A stretch of DNA of 64,000 nucleotides, from the NCBI RefSeq assembly GCF_029784165.1, contig NC_073696.1, positions 171,420,912 to 171,484,911 of the forward strand. The letters run 5' to 3'. Shown here one piece after another: positions 11,440-21,799 of this stretch. How positions within the stretch are numbered: the first letter of the stretch is position 1; every line of letters begins with the position of its first letter. The notes beneath the pieces are model-generated. The model worked only from the letters and a program-made list of their open reading frames with translations. It did no database searches and was not told where the DNA came from. A program made the translations under genes and the position numbers. The stretch comes from Wyeomyia smithii (lineage: Eukaryota > Arthropoda > Insecta > Diptera > Culicidae).

Positions 11440-13010
11440 ACATCCGCTACCGTCGCCCGCTACGGTATGACCTGGAACGACTCAAATTTCCCGAAGTCGT
11501 TACTGATTACCTGCAAAGCCTTGAGGCAGCACTGCCGGAAGAGGGTGAACTCATCGAAGCCCCTCTAGAGGACTGCTGGAGTAATGTAAAAGCAACCATT
11601 AACAGCGCAGCGAAAGGTGCCATAGGGTTCGTCGAGAGGAATTGACGTAACGACTGGTTCGACGAGGAGTGTCAGACGATTCTAGACGAGAAGAATGCAG
11701 CGCGGGGATTGATGCTGCAGCAAGGGACCCGTCAAAACGTGATGCGATATAAATTGAAGCGAAGACAGCAGATCCATCTGTTCCGGGACAAAAAGCGGCG
11801 CTTGGAAGAAATGAAGTGTGAGGGAATGGAGCACCTGTATTGTTCGCAAAAAAAACGTTAGTTCTTCAAGAAACTGAACGCATCCCGCGCAGGCTTTGTA
11901 CTGCGAGCCGAAATGTGTAGGGATAAGGAAGGAGTGGCCTTTCAAGGCCGCCTATGATACTATCGCCCGTCTAGAGCTATGGAAAATAATGGGCGAAAAT
12001 GGTTTCCTTGCGAAATTAACAAGACTGACCAAGGCCACGATGGATGGTGTACAGTGCTGTGTGAAGGTTTCGGGCGCGTTATCAAGCCCGTTTGAAACAC
12101 GCAAGGGACTTCGACAAGGCGACGGTCTTTCCTGCTTTCTGTTCAACATTGCGCTTGAAGGTGCATGCAGGGCATGATCTGCAATAAATCCAGCCATTTC
12201 ATATGCTTCGCTGACGACATGGACCTTATCGGAAGGACGTTCCAGGCGGTTGCTGAACAGTACACCAAACTGAAACTTGAAGCAGAAAAAGCTGGATTGA
12301 AAGTGAATACGTTAAAGACCAAGTATCTGCTAGCAGGAGGAACCGAGCGCGATAGGCAGTAGCGTAATAATTGACGAAGACGAGTCCGAGGTGGTGGACG
12401 AATTTGTATACCTCAGATCTTTGGTAACGTCAGACAACAACTGCAGCAGAGAAATCCGCAGACTGTTGTAGCTGGAAGTCGTGCCTACTACGGACTCCAT
12501 AAGACTTTGAGGTCTGGTAAACTTCGACCCCATACCAAGTGCACTATGTACAAGACGCTTGTAAGACCAGTAGTCCTCTACGGGCACGAGACATGGACAA
12601 TGCTCGAGGAGGACTTGCAAGCACTGGCCGTTTTTTAATGTTTTTCACAATCTTCGGTGGAGTATGTGAGGATGGCGTATGAAGGCGAAAGATGAACCAA
12701 GAGTTGGCGCAAGTCTACGGCGAACCCAGTATCCAGAAAATCGCGAAAGCTGGAAGGGTACAATGGGCGGGACATGTTGTAAGAATGCTGGACAACAATC
12801 CCGCAAAAATGGTGTTCGTCTTGAATCCGGCCGGTACTAGACGTAGAGGTGCACAACAAGCTAGGTGGTTAGACCAAGTGGAGCAAGATCTTGGAATTGT
12901 GGGACTATCAAGAAACTGGAGACAAGCTGCTATGGATCGAGGACGTTGGCGTTACATTGTGACGCAGGTGAAATAATGAGGGATGTCTCACCAGGAGTAA
13001 GTAAGTAGGT
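11440..13010 (+). pseudogene. degenerate RTE-like non-LTR retrotransposon, 3' half
   Basis: Pieces of one reverse transcriptase are spread over all three frames. 11896-12177 holds KAAYDTI (RT motif A region) and LRQGDGLSCFLFN. 12165-12362 holds FADDMDLIG (catalytic FADD). The 12370-12620 region holds the VVDEFVYLRSLVT block after a frame change. 12692-12976 holds the GRVQWAGHVVRM...GTRRRGAQQARWLDQVEQDL tail and ends W-R-Y. Several stops and frameshifts show it is dead. The 3' end runs into a short gtaagtaagtaggta tail, consistent with the microsatellite-like tails of RTE-type elements. The endonuclease part is missing or unrecognisable before 11440. Clade is inferred. Confidence 0.7.
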
Positions 13011-13179
13011 ACGTAATTATGAAAATAAAATCGGCAAAAATGTGACAGACCAAGTATTTTCTTTATCGTAATGGCCCAGATAGAAAAGTAGAAAATTTGA
13101 TCGATAGATCCGCAATATGATAGAAAAGTATGATTTACGTACGGTGAACGGTGAACTAAATATGTTGAGTTGCTTAAGC

Positions 13180-13255
13180 AAATAGTACACTCTTTGGCCA
13201 GGCGTCGAACATTGGTCACTTTTTGGTAGATAAAATTTTGGTCAAAGATAATTGA
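13180..13255 (+). repeat. half of an AGCCTG-type MITE
   Basis: About 75 bp (tagtacactctttgg... ggtcaaagataatt) match the left part of the complete MITE at 49471-49664. The other half is missing, and the sequence is cut where the 13258-13564 element begins. Confidence 0.5.
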
Positions 13256-13257
13256 GT

Positions 13258-13564
13258 CGTTGAGAGCAAAAGTGGTACATATGCCATTTTTTCACTTTTT
13301 GGGTTTTTTGTATAAATTGATGCAGAACGCATCAATATTCAGAACAAAAGTGGTACATGTTTTTCCATTGCAGTTGGTGTAAGTTTCTCAACCAGAACTC
13401 GGTATGCTGTCATGTACCGTCTTTCGAAACCTTTTCAGCAATGATTTAGTGCAGTTATGTTGGAAAAAAATTGTTGAAAATAATTTACTATACGAGTGTT
13501 TTCGTTTACCACGGCTCCTAAAAACTTTACTTAATGGCACATGTACCATTTTTGCTTTCAACGG
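13258..13564. mobile_element. small TIR element with internal copy of the terminal motif
   Basis: The left end CGTTGAGAGCAAAAGTGG (tacat-x-tgccatt) and the inverted right end CGTTGAAAGCAAAAATGG form imperfect TIRs of about 30 bp. The motif aaaagtggtacat recurs internally near 13344. The target duplication is not clear, so the exact ends are approximate. Confidence 0.5.
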
Positions 13565-14225
13565 CTCATATGAAAAATTCAAACCTTACAATAAAACACC
13601 TTACAATAAAACGAAAATCTTTTTTATTACTTGGAAAAGGTGAAATAGTGTCGGATATAACTGTCGGATTAAGAAACAATAAAACGTTTTTGCTTTTATA
13701 CATAGGCTCATTAAGCTGACATAAATCGGCGAAACTAACTATTGGTCGACGAACAAATACAGTCATACCAGTATAATGGGCCAGCTAAGCATAATTGAGT
13801 TTTTAAATTAACGATAAAAAATCAAAAAAATAAGATTAAACCTTCGCTTTTTTACTAACTTGTTCTAAATACATTGAAGTTTGATGTTGAAAATGTATAT
13901 TCGATATTACACAACTTATTTAATCAAAAATTCACAAAATGTTATGCTCTTACGATTCCCACTATTATGGGCCACTTTTTGACTCTCCCAGTATTATGGG
14001 CCGATGCTCCCAGTATTGAGAGCCAGACGAATGTTTTTTTATTTATTTTGAAGACAGAGACATTATTTTAAAGAGTAATTCTAACAGTGAGGTTAACATC
14101 GAGAGGCAGGTTAGACTATCAGAAAGACATTGAATCAATTTCGATAACACATTATTGTAACATTTTGCTCAGCCTTTTTTCAAAGTTTGTTTTTCTCATG
14201 TTTAGAATACACATATGTTTCATCT

Positions 14226-14430
14226 CCCAGACAGTCTCGAGGTACAGCGCTGGCCTAAGCCAGTCGTCGTGAGCTCAAGTCTCGGCTCGGGAAAGACTGT
14301 AAGTGTCAAGAGGACCAAAGCGCGCTTTCCTCGCAATTGTCCTGTACACTAAAACAGTTGGCTGCGAAGTCTGTGTATAAATAAATCAGACCGAGTTCCG
14401 AATCGTAGCACCAAGGGTTTGCTTTGCTTT
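14226..14430 (+). mobile_element. tRNA-derived SINE, copy 2
   Basis: It has the same block order as 8286-8486: tctcgaggtacagcgctggcc head, agccagtcgtcgt, B-box-like region, and the aattgtcctgtacacta body. It lies inside the pogo-like element and so is younger than it. Confidence 0.6.
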
Positions 14431-14449
14431 TCTATGTTTTGACAATAGG

Positions 14450-14640
14450 GAACCTATAACTCCGTCGGAAAGAGCACAGCAATCTAAGCTGGAAGGCAGG
14501 AGTTCGATTACCGATACAGTCACCTGTCACCTGAAATTCGGTCGGCTGCCTTAGAGCATAAGCGTAATTGATAACTGTGAAAATGCGGACTGAACGATCA
14601 GCGAGTGCTTATAAAACCAATAGGAAGCCTAAATTCTCAA
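14450..14640 (+). mobile_element. tRNA-derived SINE, third family
   Basis: The head has an A-box-like segment (aagagcacagcaatcta) and a B-box-like ggagttcgattac. The body has the ctcggctgccttagagcataa-like block. The ends are approximate and no target duplication was identified. Confidence 0.5.
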
Positions 14641-15589
14641 ACTAGGAACAGTAATCAAAGTTAAGAAATCACTGTAACAACCCTGCAAGGGTTGTTATTG
14701 ACTTTGAAGCAAGATCATGAAAATTCAGGATAAACGAACGTTAGTACCAGTTTCTTCACTAATTAAAATGCCGATAAATAAAGATATTGAAAAGTTATGC
14801 TCAGTAGTGCACTAAACTTCAATTTGACTATCAAAAGTCATTAATATGCGTTAAAAACTAATACAAAATATAGCCAAGCCGATAATACTGAGTATGTATG
14901 TATGTATGACCTTCTAGATTCCACTGTCTGGCAGTGATAGGGTGAAAAAAAGACAATGCTGTTGATTCTTGTTTCTGTGTCTGTCTTGTTTTCGGAACCT
15001 AGAAGGTGTTAGCTCTACCGACCTTCCAAAGACCCTTTGCAGAATGACTGAGTACTTGCAGCGCATTCCGGAGTCAATTTCCATTCGGTAAGCCCCGCCT
15101 CAAAATAATATTAGAATCTAATAGATTTTATTATTATTCTCAGACTTTCAATTCATTTGACATATCAATATCAAAAAAATTGACCCGTATTTAATATATA
15201 TAGGGTAACTGACGTCTTCGTCAGGTGATATGCGTTGTGGGCAGGATTCAGTTTGCCAAGCTCTACTGCTTATATTCCACTCAGAAACTCAATGTGTTTT
15301 AATGTGTTTTAACTTACCTTTAACGTTGAAGTTTCTCTGTTCGCATGAATGAATCACTCCATTAAAAACTCAAACATTTTTATTGTTTTTTTTTTGACAA
15401 AAATTAAACTGCCACTTTCACACATCTAGATATTTTTCCCGGCCGAAGAAAACTTCCACGAAACATATCTTCGCCGCTAGCGATATTTGGTTACGATTTT
15501 CTCGTGAAATATCAGGGCTAGTAGCAAAATAATAGTGACTTTAGTGACTTTTTTCATTAAAATATTGACCAAATAGAGACCAGATAGTC

Positions 15590-16138
15590 ATTACATTATG
15601 AACATATTTTTTACCACTTAAAACATTTACCTGCCAAATTTGGTTCCATTTAGTTGATTAGTTCTCGAGATGTGCAGAAATTTGTATTTCATTTGTATGT
15701 AACCCCTTTCATTCCAGAAAAGGGAGAGGCGTCCAACTATTATGGACATACTTGTTACCTCTTAAAACATCCACATGCCAAATTCAGTTTAATTTGCTTG
15801 GTTTGTTCTTGAGTTGTGCAGAAATTCATGTTTCACCCGTATGAGACCCCTCCCTTCCAGAAGAGGGAGGGGTCTCAAACCATCACAGGGACCTTTATCG
15901 GCACCAAAAACCCCTACATACAAATTTTGACGTCGATCGGTTCGGTAGTTTTCGAGCCTATATGGATCAGACAGACAGACAGACCGAACTGCATTTTTAT
16001 ATGTATAGATTACAGCAATATTTTAGAACCTGAAGAGTGACTATACATTTATTGGATTGAAGCGTTCATGTAAATCTAATTTTACAAATGAAAGTTGGAA
16101 TGAGAAAGGCTGGGTCTGACCGCTAGGTGGATTAATTT
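15590..16138 (+). repeat. distal part of the minisatellite-rich repeat family
   Basis: About 550 bp match 53870-54420: tandem units with tgccaaatttggttccattt, the attagttctcgagatgtgcagaaat block, a (cagacaga)n stretch, and the shared end gctgggtctgaccgctaggtgg. It is truncated on the left relative to the copy at 51290-54430. Confidence 0.6.
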
Positions 16139-16146
16139 AGGTTTTT

Positions 16147-17408
16147 TCAATCAATTAGCATTCATCTGACACGGCACAACACACATCTATGTTTTACAGA
16201 GCCAACCATTTCCAGTGTCCCACTCCATAAAGTATCTTATAAAATAAGAGCAAATTTTTTATCCTCGCTGCCGACCACGAGCCAAAATTAAATCTAATTA
16301 AATCATGTTAACATGTTGTTTTTGTCCGTTGGTGTTCAAGCAGCCATATGGTGTGTGGAAGGCCTCGGGTCCTCGGTCCTGACGAATTCGTGTGGGGATC
16401 AGATGACAATTCCAATATCGAGGTCCAACGCGTTCTTGTCCTTTTGCTGAATGTAGACGGAGGGGAGTGGGACTAGACTGGGGCATGGATGGACTTCAGG
16501 AAAACGTATATGAGGGACATGTAGGGTGAGTCACGGCTCGCCAAGATATCACGAACAGGTACAGCAGTCTACCTCCAGCCCGAAGGGTATCCATCAATTC
16601 AGACCTGGCGTCACGATGTACAGGACATGACCAAACAATACGCTCTATGTCGTGATAACCTTCACCACAGGCACAGATACCGCCTTCGCCGAGCCCAATA
16701 CGACGGAGATGCGCGTCAAACTTATAGTGATTAGACATAAGCCGAGACATCATGCAAATGAAATCTCGACCTACATCCAACCCCTTGAACCACGGGTTCG
16801 TCGACACCTTGGGTACAATGGAATGCAACCACCTTTCCAGTTCCCCTTTGGTCCAAGAGCCTTGCCAACTGACGATCGTATTTTGACGCACAAATGCGAA
16901 AAATTCATTAAAAGCAATTGGTCTTTCAGAAGTTTCACCGTTGGTTGCGCCCACCTTAGCCAAAGTGTCCGCTTTCTCATTGCCCGGTATCGAGCAGTGA
17001 GAAGGAACCCATACTAAGGCAATCTGAAACGACTCCTCGGATGAAGCACTCAGATGTTCCCGTATTTTCCCCAAGAAATACGGAGAGTGTTTAACATCCT
17101 TCATCGAACGGATGGTCCGTGGGCATTTTTTCGATAATCCCTAGGGTGTATTGAATTGCAGCTAATTCTGCGACGTAAACAGAAGCAGGATTATCGAGCT
17201 TATGGGAGACGGTTAAATTGTTATTGAAGATACCGAAGCCAGTGGACCCATTGAGAAGTGATCTATCAGTGTAGAACATATTATCGCAATTGATGTTTTG
17301 ATATTGATTATTAAAAATTTTGGGAATCTGCTGCACGCGTTAATGATCCGGGATTCCACGAGTTTCTTCTATCATGGAAGTGTCGAAAAACACAATGGGA
17401 TCAGAAGT
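16147..17408 (-). pseudogene. 5'-truncated copy of the 30-35 kb non-LTR element (RNase H end)
   Basis: The minus strand carries the 3' end of the element at 29.6-35.4 kb: the FYTDRS and AELAAI RNase H motifs (frame of 17336-17091), then after a frame change WVPSHCSIPGNEKAD and the GICACGEGYHD C-terminal cysteine block (17104-16496). About 40 nt around the third catalytic Asp (the FTDSLSS region of the longer copy) are deleted near 17107, which shifts the frame and kills the enzyme. The 3' UTR continues to an A-run near 16148. The 5' junction is at about 17408, next to the sequence agccaagccgat. Confidence 0.8.
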
Positions 17409-17889
17409 ATTAGAAGCCAAGCCGATATTACTGAGTGGCCCATAATACTGGGAAAACCAAATTTCGTGACCAGTATTATGGGCCAATATTTAGCAGCGTA
17501 TAAAAATAGTGAAAATGCGAAATCCAGAGCGGATACTCCATAATTCGATAAATACATTATAATTATTTATTGTTCCTTTCATTTTGATGAAAATAACGAT
17601 GTTTTACACGAACTCTAGCCTTATTTTCCACGACTGACTTTTTGCGACTGTGGTAAAAACAACAACAAATTATCAGCTAATGAGAGTCTACCGCAATTAT
17701 TTGAAAACTTAAGAGTTTAACTCATTAGTGCAGGGGTTTCGCACAAAACGCATATAGATAAATGTTGTTCACGTCCATCAAACTTCAATTTGACTATTGA
17801 AAGTTATTGACATACGTTAAAAAGCAATACAAACGGCAGACTGGCCCATAATACTGGTTGACCCATAATACTGGGATGACTGTATATGC

Positions 17890-19164
17890 AAAATGATTCA
17901 TACGTAGGTCTTGGAAATAGTTAAAGAAAATCTATGTTTTCGGTATTTCCTGTTTTTTATATTGTTTTAAGGTCTGTATAGATATAATATAATATAATAT
18001 AATACTAATTTATAACATGGTCAGAACTGAGGCATTTGCCCTACTGTGCGCTTAGGATTGCATAAAAACTGCGATGGTTATTTGATGAATGCAGGCGAAG
18101 AGCACAGCTCTTCATTATACGCATATGCACTTTATTTGTGTCTACGCGAGCACAAACATTTTCAAACAGTTACTGCTACCATCGCTTATAATTTCCTATT
18201 TTATCTTTCTATGCTGTTTCGTAGCAGCGTAAGAATAATTCGACAGTATGTATGTAGTATAACATATACTCGTTTACAATTGCGTAGATTCATCAGTGTT
18301 CGTGAGTGAATTATAATTCTTTCATGTCGTGTGAATAAACAGTTTCGATAACTTTTCAGGACATTTCCATTATCTAGGGGATTATGACTATACGTAGGAC
18401 TATTTTATGGTGGAATGAGGCAAACGATGAGTCATCATCAGTTTATCAGTTTTGAGATACTAAAAAGACAACTTCAATTACTTTCACCGAATGAAAAATA
18501 CCATCGTTTGATGTCGAAGTTGGCAGAGACTAAGTAATCAACATCCAAATGTTCTTTTACCATATGGCTTGGTTTAAACTCTACAGTATATTGATGCAAT
18601 GTGGGTGCATTGCTTGAAAGCCGGTGCATCAAGAACTGTCTGCATGGACTATATGCCTGTACACTCACATTTACCCACCCTTGAGGCATACACATAGCTT
18701 GGACTCGGTTTTATTATGTTTGTAGTTGTGGTCGTGTATAAAAATATGTTTTATTAATGTCAATCTCTTATATACTTATTTGGAATAAAATGTTATGTTC
18801 TCTCTTCCTAAGTACAATTCTTCCACCCAGTTAGTCTAGCGTACGACGTCGTTGAGTAAAAGTTGTGTTTGCTAGTGCTGTAGTTTCGAACGCAAGTGCT
18901 GGTTGTTGAAACTGAGTTGGCAATTGCTTGTGGAGTAAAATAAGGGTGTGAAGGGGTCGATTATACTCAGTGGGGAGTGTTTTTTCGGATGTCACCTACG
19001 TATTTAAAAATCGTGAATAGATATTGAAATCCGAACGTAGTGTTCGTCGTTCTCCTATCAAAGAAAAGAATGAAATATTTCTTCATTTAAATAATGATGT
19101 CAAACAGTGATCTGGTGAGAAATGCTTGTTGCTCCCCGGAATAATCTGCGTTAGTTAGTGAAAC
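17890..19164 (+). promoter_or_regulatory. candidate 5' flank and 5' UTR of pico
   Basis: This is the stretch before the candidate first coding exon. An arthropod-initiator-like cagttagt at about 18828-18835 is followed by a GC-richer run that could be 5' UTR to 19197. No TATA box stands out. The 18040-18780 part has short ORFs only. The promoter call is weak and rests on position. Confidence 0.2.
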
Positions 19165-19197
19165 TAAATATACACTTCCGGTAGACGCGGTTCTAGA

Positions 19198-19251
19198 ATG
19201 GATTACAGCTGGTCCGACTATGATTCTACATCGACATACTCTTCTGAATCC
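19198..19251 (+). CDS. pico: candidate first coding exon of pico
   Basis: ATG at 19198 opens 18 codons (MDYSWSDYDSTSTYSSES) and runs directly into a strong donor, C|GTAAGT, at 19252. An in-frame TAA lies 33 nt upstream (19165-19167), which supports this ATG as the start. The exon ends in phase 0, and the first clear pico exon (39950) begins in phase 0, so the two join without breaking the frame. The acidic/Ser-rich peptide has no domain of its own. No other upstream exon was found in the 20.7 kb between. Known: these adaptors often have long first introns and alternative N-termini. Inferred: this exon belongs to pico. Confidence 0.45.
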
Positions 19252-19490
19252 GTAAGTCTTTTCTTTTTGATTGTGGAGGCCAACAGGCCGTACAGTGCAA
19301 GTGGAAGTACATCCACGTCCCTCTGGTAAAGTTGATTTTCTTTGTCTCTGAAACCATCTGCGACAATCGCTAATACTTGAAAAGATACTATTATTGCTAA
19401 GGCACTAGAAATACTTGTAGTGTAGAAGGTTGAAAGGGCAAGAATGAATATACATTTTTAGATTTACGAAAATATTGCACATCTCGTAAA

Positions 19491-20471
19491 CTGCCCTTAA
19501 AAGCAAAAGAGTCCCATATGACTTTAAGGCAAATTTAAGTTTATTCTGTTAATGTATCTAATTTTGTTGAAATTTTCATATGGCTTGATGAAATTTTAAA
19601 GTTTGTTCTGAAAATTACTGGAAAAATACCAAACCTTGCCTGTCCCATATTGAAAATAAAGGCATACGAGTCCCATTTTAAGTATATATTCGATTGACTT
19701 TAAAAACAACATTTCACATTTGTTATCAGTTAAAAGAAAAGTGTCCCCATCAAAATATCAATAACTTGAATAAATTAAAACACAGTTTATGTTTGCAAAG
19801 TTTAATTAAAAATAAGCTAGAGACATAAGAACTGATTAAAACTTATGTCTATTTTCGAAAAAAATCGAAAGATAAAGTGAAGTTTTCTGGAAACTTTTTC
19901 CAGAAATCCTTCTTAACATCTGGGATGTGTGGAAGTAAAGTGTTCAGGAGTGTGACCTTACAGTCTGCATCAATTTCTCGTGGGCTTTTTTAGGGATTTC
20001 ATGGTAGACTTAATGTAGAACGAGCATTCGTTTATCAGCTGGGGTTGCTCCGTGATAAAAACATGCACTGCTTCATGTTGCAATGCGTTGAAACCAAATC
20101 GCTATATTGTAATTCGTATGATTCGAAAACGTTGGAGTGATACTGTTCACATGACAGACACAATAAGGAATAATGATAAATACCTTGGCCGTCTTAGAAT
20201 GCGTGGAGACTGATATGCTTTTATTTTTTGTGTATAGAGAGAAAATAAAGGCAAACGAGTCCCATCATTTATTTCCAAGCCTGGAATTTATGCAAAAATT
20301 CTTAGAACTCATGGAAGTATACAATGTACCACCTCATGAAAATACAGTTGAATAAAACATACTTTTAGTTAAATCATAGTTATTTTACCCTAAATTCAAA
20401 ATTAGAACTTCATTTGCAATTTTCTCAATTGTGAGCATTTCCATATGGGACTCTTATGCTTTTATGGGCAG
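19491..20471. mobile_element. CTGCC-ended MITE, family A
   Basis: This 981-bp element has inverted ends CTGCCCTTAAAAGCAAAAGA and (right end) CTGCCCATAAAAGCATAAGA, flanked by a 4-bp TAAA duplication (19487-19490 and 20472-20475). The subterminal motif (gag)tcccata recurs internally at about 19645, 19672 and 20258, in one case separated by atattgaaaa from another copy. The 60-codon ORF at 20173 is part of the repeat. Confidence 0.7.
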
Positions 20472-20639
20472 TAAACCACCTGAAAAATATTCAGAAGAGT
20501 CACACATATAAATCGCGTAATGCTGAAGACGAAATTGATAAACTTGGTTTGAACGACAAAACTATAAAAATCGCATGTATTTGCAGAACAACGTGAAAAA
20601 CACATCATAAAACGTAAATAAAAGCTGCGCTGATTCACG

Positions 20640-21790
20640 GAAGTCACATTAAAATGTGTGAAAATGTACTTTTTGCGCCTGTAATCTGCCTTAGAGTACT
20701 TTTATTCGTAGCAGGGACCTGCTTGTTCGCGTTAGTAACGTTTGCATTAAAAAAGAACTTTTTCGGATGGCGATAAAAAAAACTAAGACAGATACATAAT
20801 TGAGTAATCCGGCAGCTAACCTGAACATTTGCCATGGTGGACCATGTTTTTGTTCACCATGTTTTTGAGTTCTTTCTACGTTTTATTTATCAATTCCTTC
20901 TCAGTTTCCAACAAAATTGTTTGAAAACTTACGCTTCAGGTTTTTCCGGAAATTCCCGATGGTCACAGCTTGGGGGGTTCGGCGATTTGGGTACCACTTC
21001 GATATTCAGCCGCTCCATCTCCTACAACGATCGCTTCGAATAGCCGGCGCCAGATCCGACCAGAACACCGCGTCTTCGCTCTTATGGTATTTTTTGATGA
21101 ACAAAGTAACTTCCGGCTGGCACTTCGTACTATGAATTTCCCGTTCACCGAAAAAACGGAGCAAAGAGCAGCTTTGACATCACCTTCTCGCTGATTGTCA
21201 GCCACAGTAACCGTATTTTGGGGAACCTGATGTGTGACATGAACTTCACCTCGGAGCTCACTTTATTCGTGGTGGAAGTCAAATACGAAGAGCCCTACCA
21301 GTTTTTGCCATCATGACGAGGTCTTGTCGTCCATCACCACCACCACGTCACGGGAAAATTGACTTGGCTTGATCTTATTGAGCCGCGGTCGCTGCGTAAT
21401 TGGGATTGCCGCTGACATCCTGACATATATGTCCATGTTCACTGGGTTCTTTTTGATTGTTTGGTTGATTGCATCGATCTCCCGGCCAAGCGCACGCAGT
21501 GAGGTAACCAGTTTTCCTCGGTGTTCCTCTTCAACATTCTTTGAAGCTTCTTGTCGCTCAGGGTTGTCTGCCGTCCGGAATCGAGGTTTTTTTCGATGCT
21601 CTGATTGTTGTCAAATAGTGCCCAGATGTAGATGCCGGAATGGCTGTATCTGGCGTCCACAAAGTGCCGCTGAAAAAAGTGCCGATGAAAAATGACGATA
21701 TGTAAAAGCAATTTTTTGTAGACAAACAGAATTTATATCGGTTCGAAATCAATTTTATAGATGTATGTTTGAGCCCTTTATCCATTAAGG
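20640..21790 (-). pseudogene. degenerate mariner/Tc1-type transposase
   Basis: The minus strand shows scattered transposase blocks in changing frames: SDKKLQRMLKRNTEE (HTH region, in the 21711-21439 frame), later a YSKRSL-EMERLNIEVVPKS-NPPSCD stretch near 21040-20970 that resembles the mariner block after the second catalytic Asp, followed by a KFW-like region. Multiple stops and frameshifts break it. The stretch is GC-richer than its surroundings, as expected of old coding DNA. TIRs were not identified, so the limits are approximate. Confidence 0.55.
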
Positions 21791-21799
21791 ATACTGCCC

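Larger units (their letters stand above)
13760..17882. mobile_element. pogo/Tc1-like TIR element interrupted by later insertions
   Basis: It begins CAGTCATACCAG and ends with the inverted CTGGGATGACTG, flanked by TA on both sides (13758-13759, 17883-17884). About eight copies of a motif close to CCCAGTATTATGGGCC occur near both ends and internally (13950-14020, 17430-17490, 17840-17880). SINEs (14226-14640) and a composite insertion (14894-17411) lie inside. No transposase was recognised. Confidence 0.55.
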
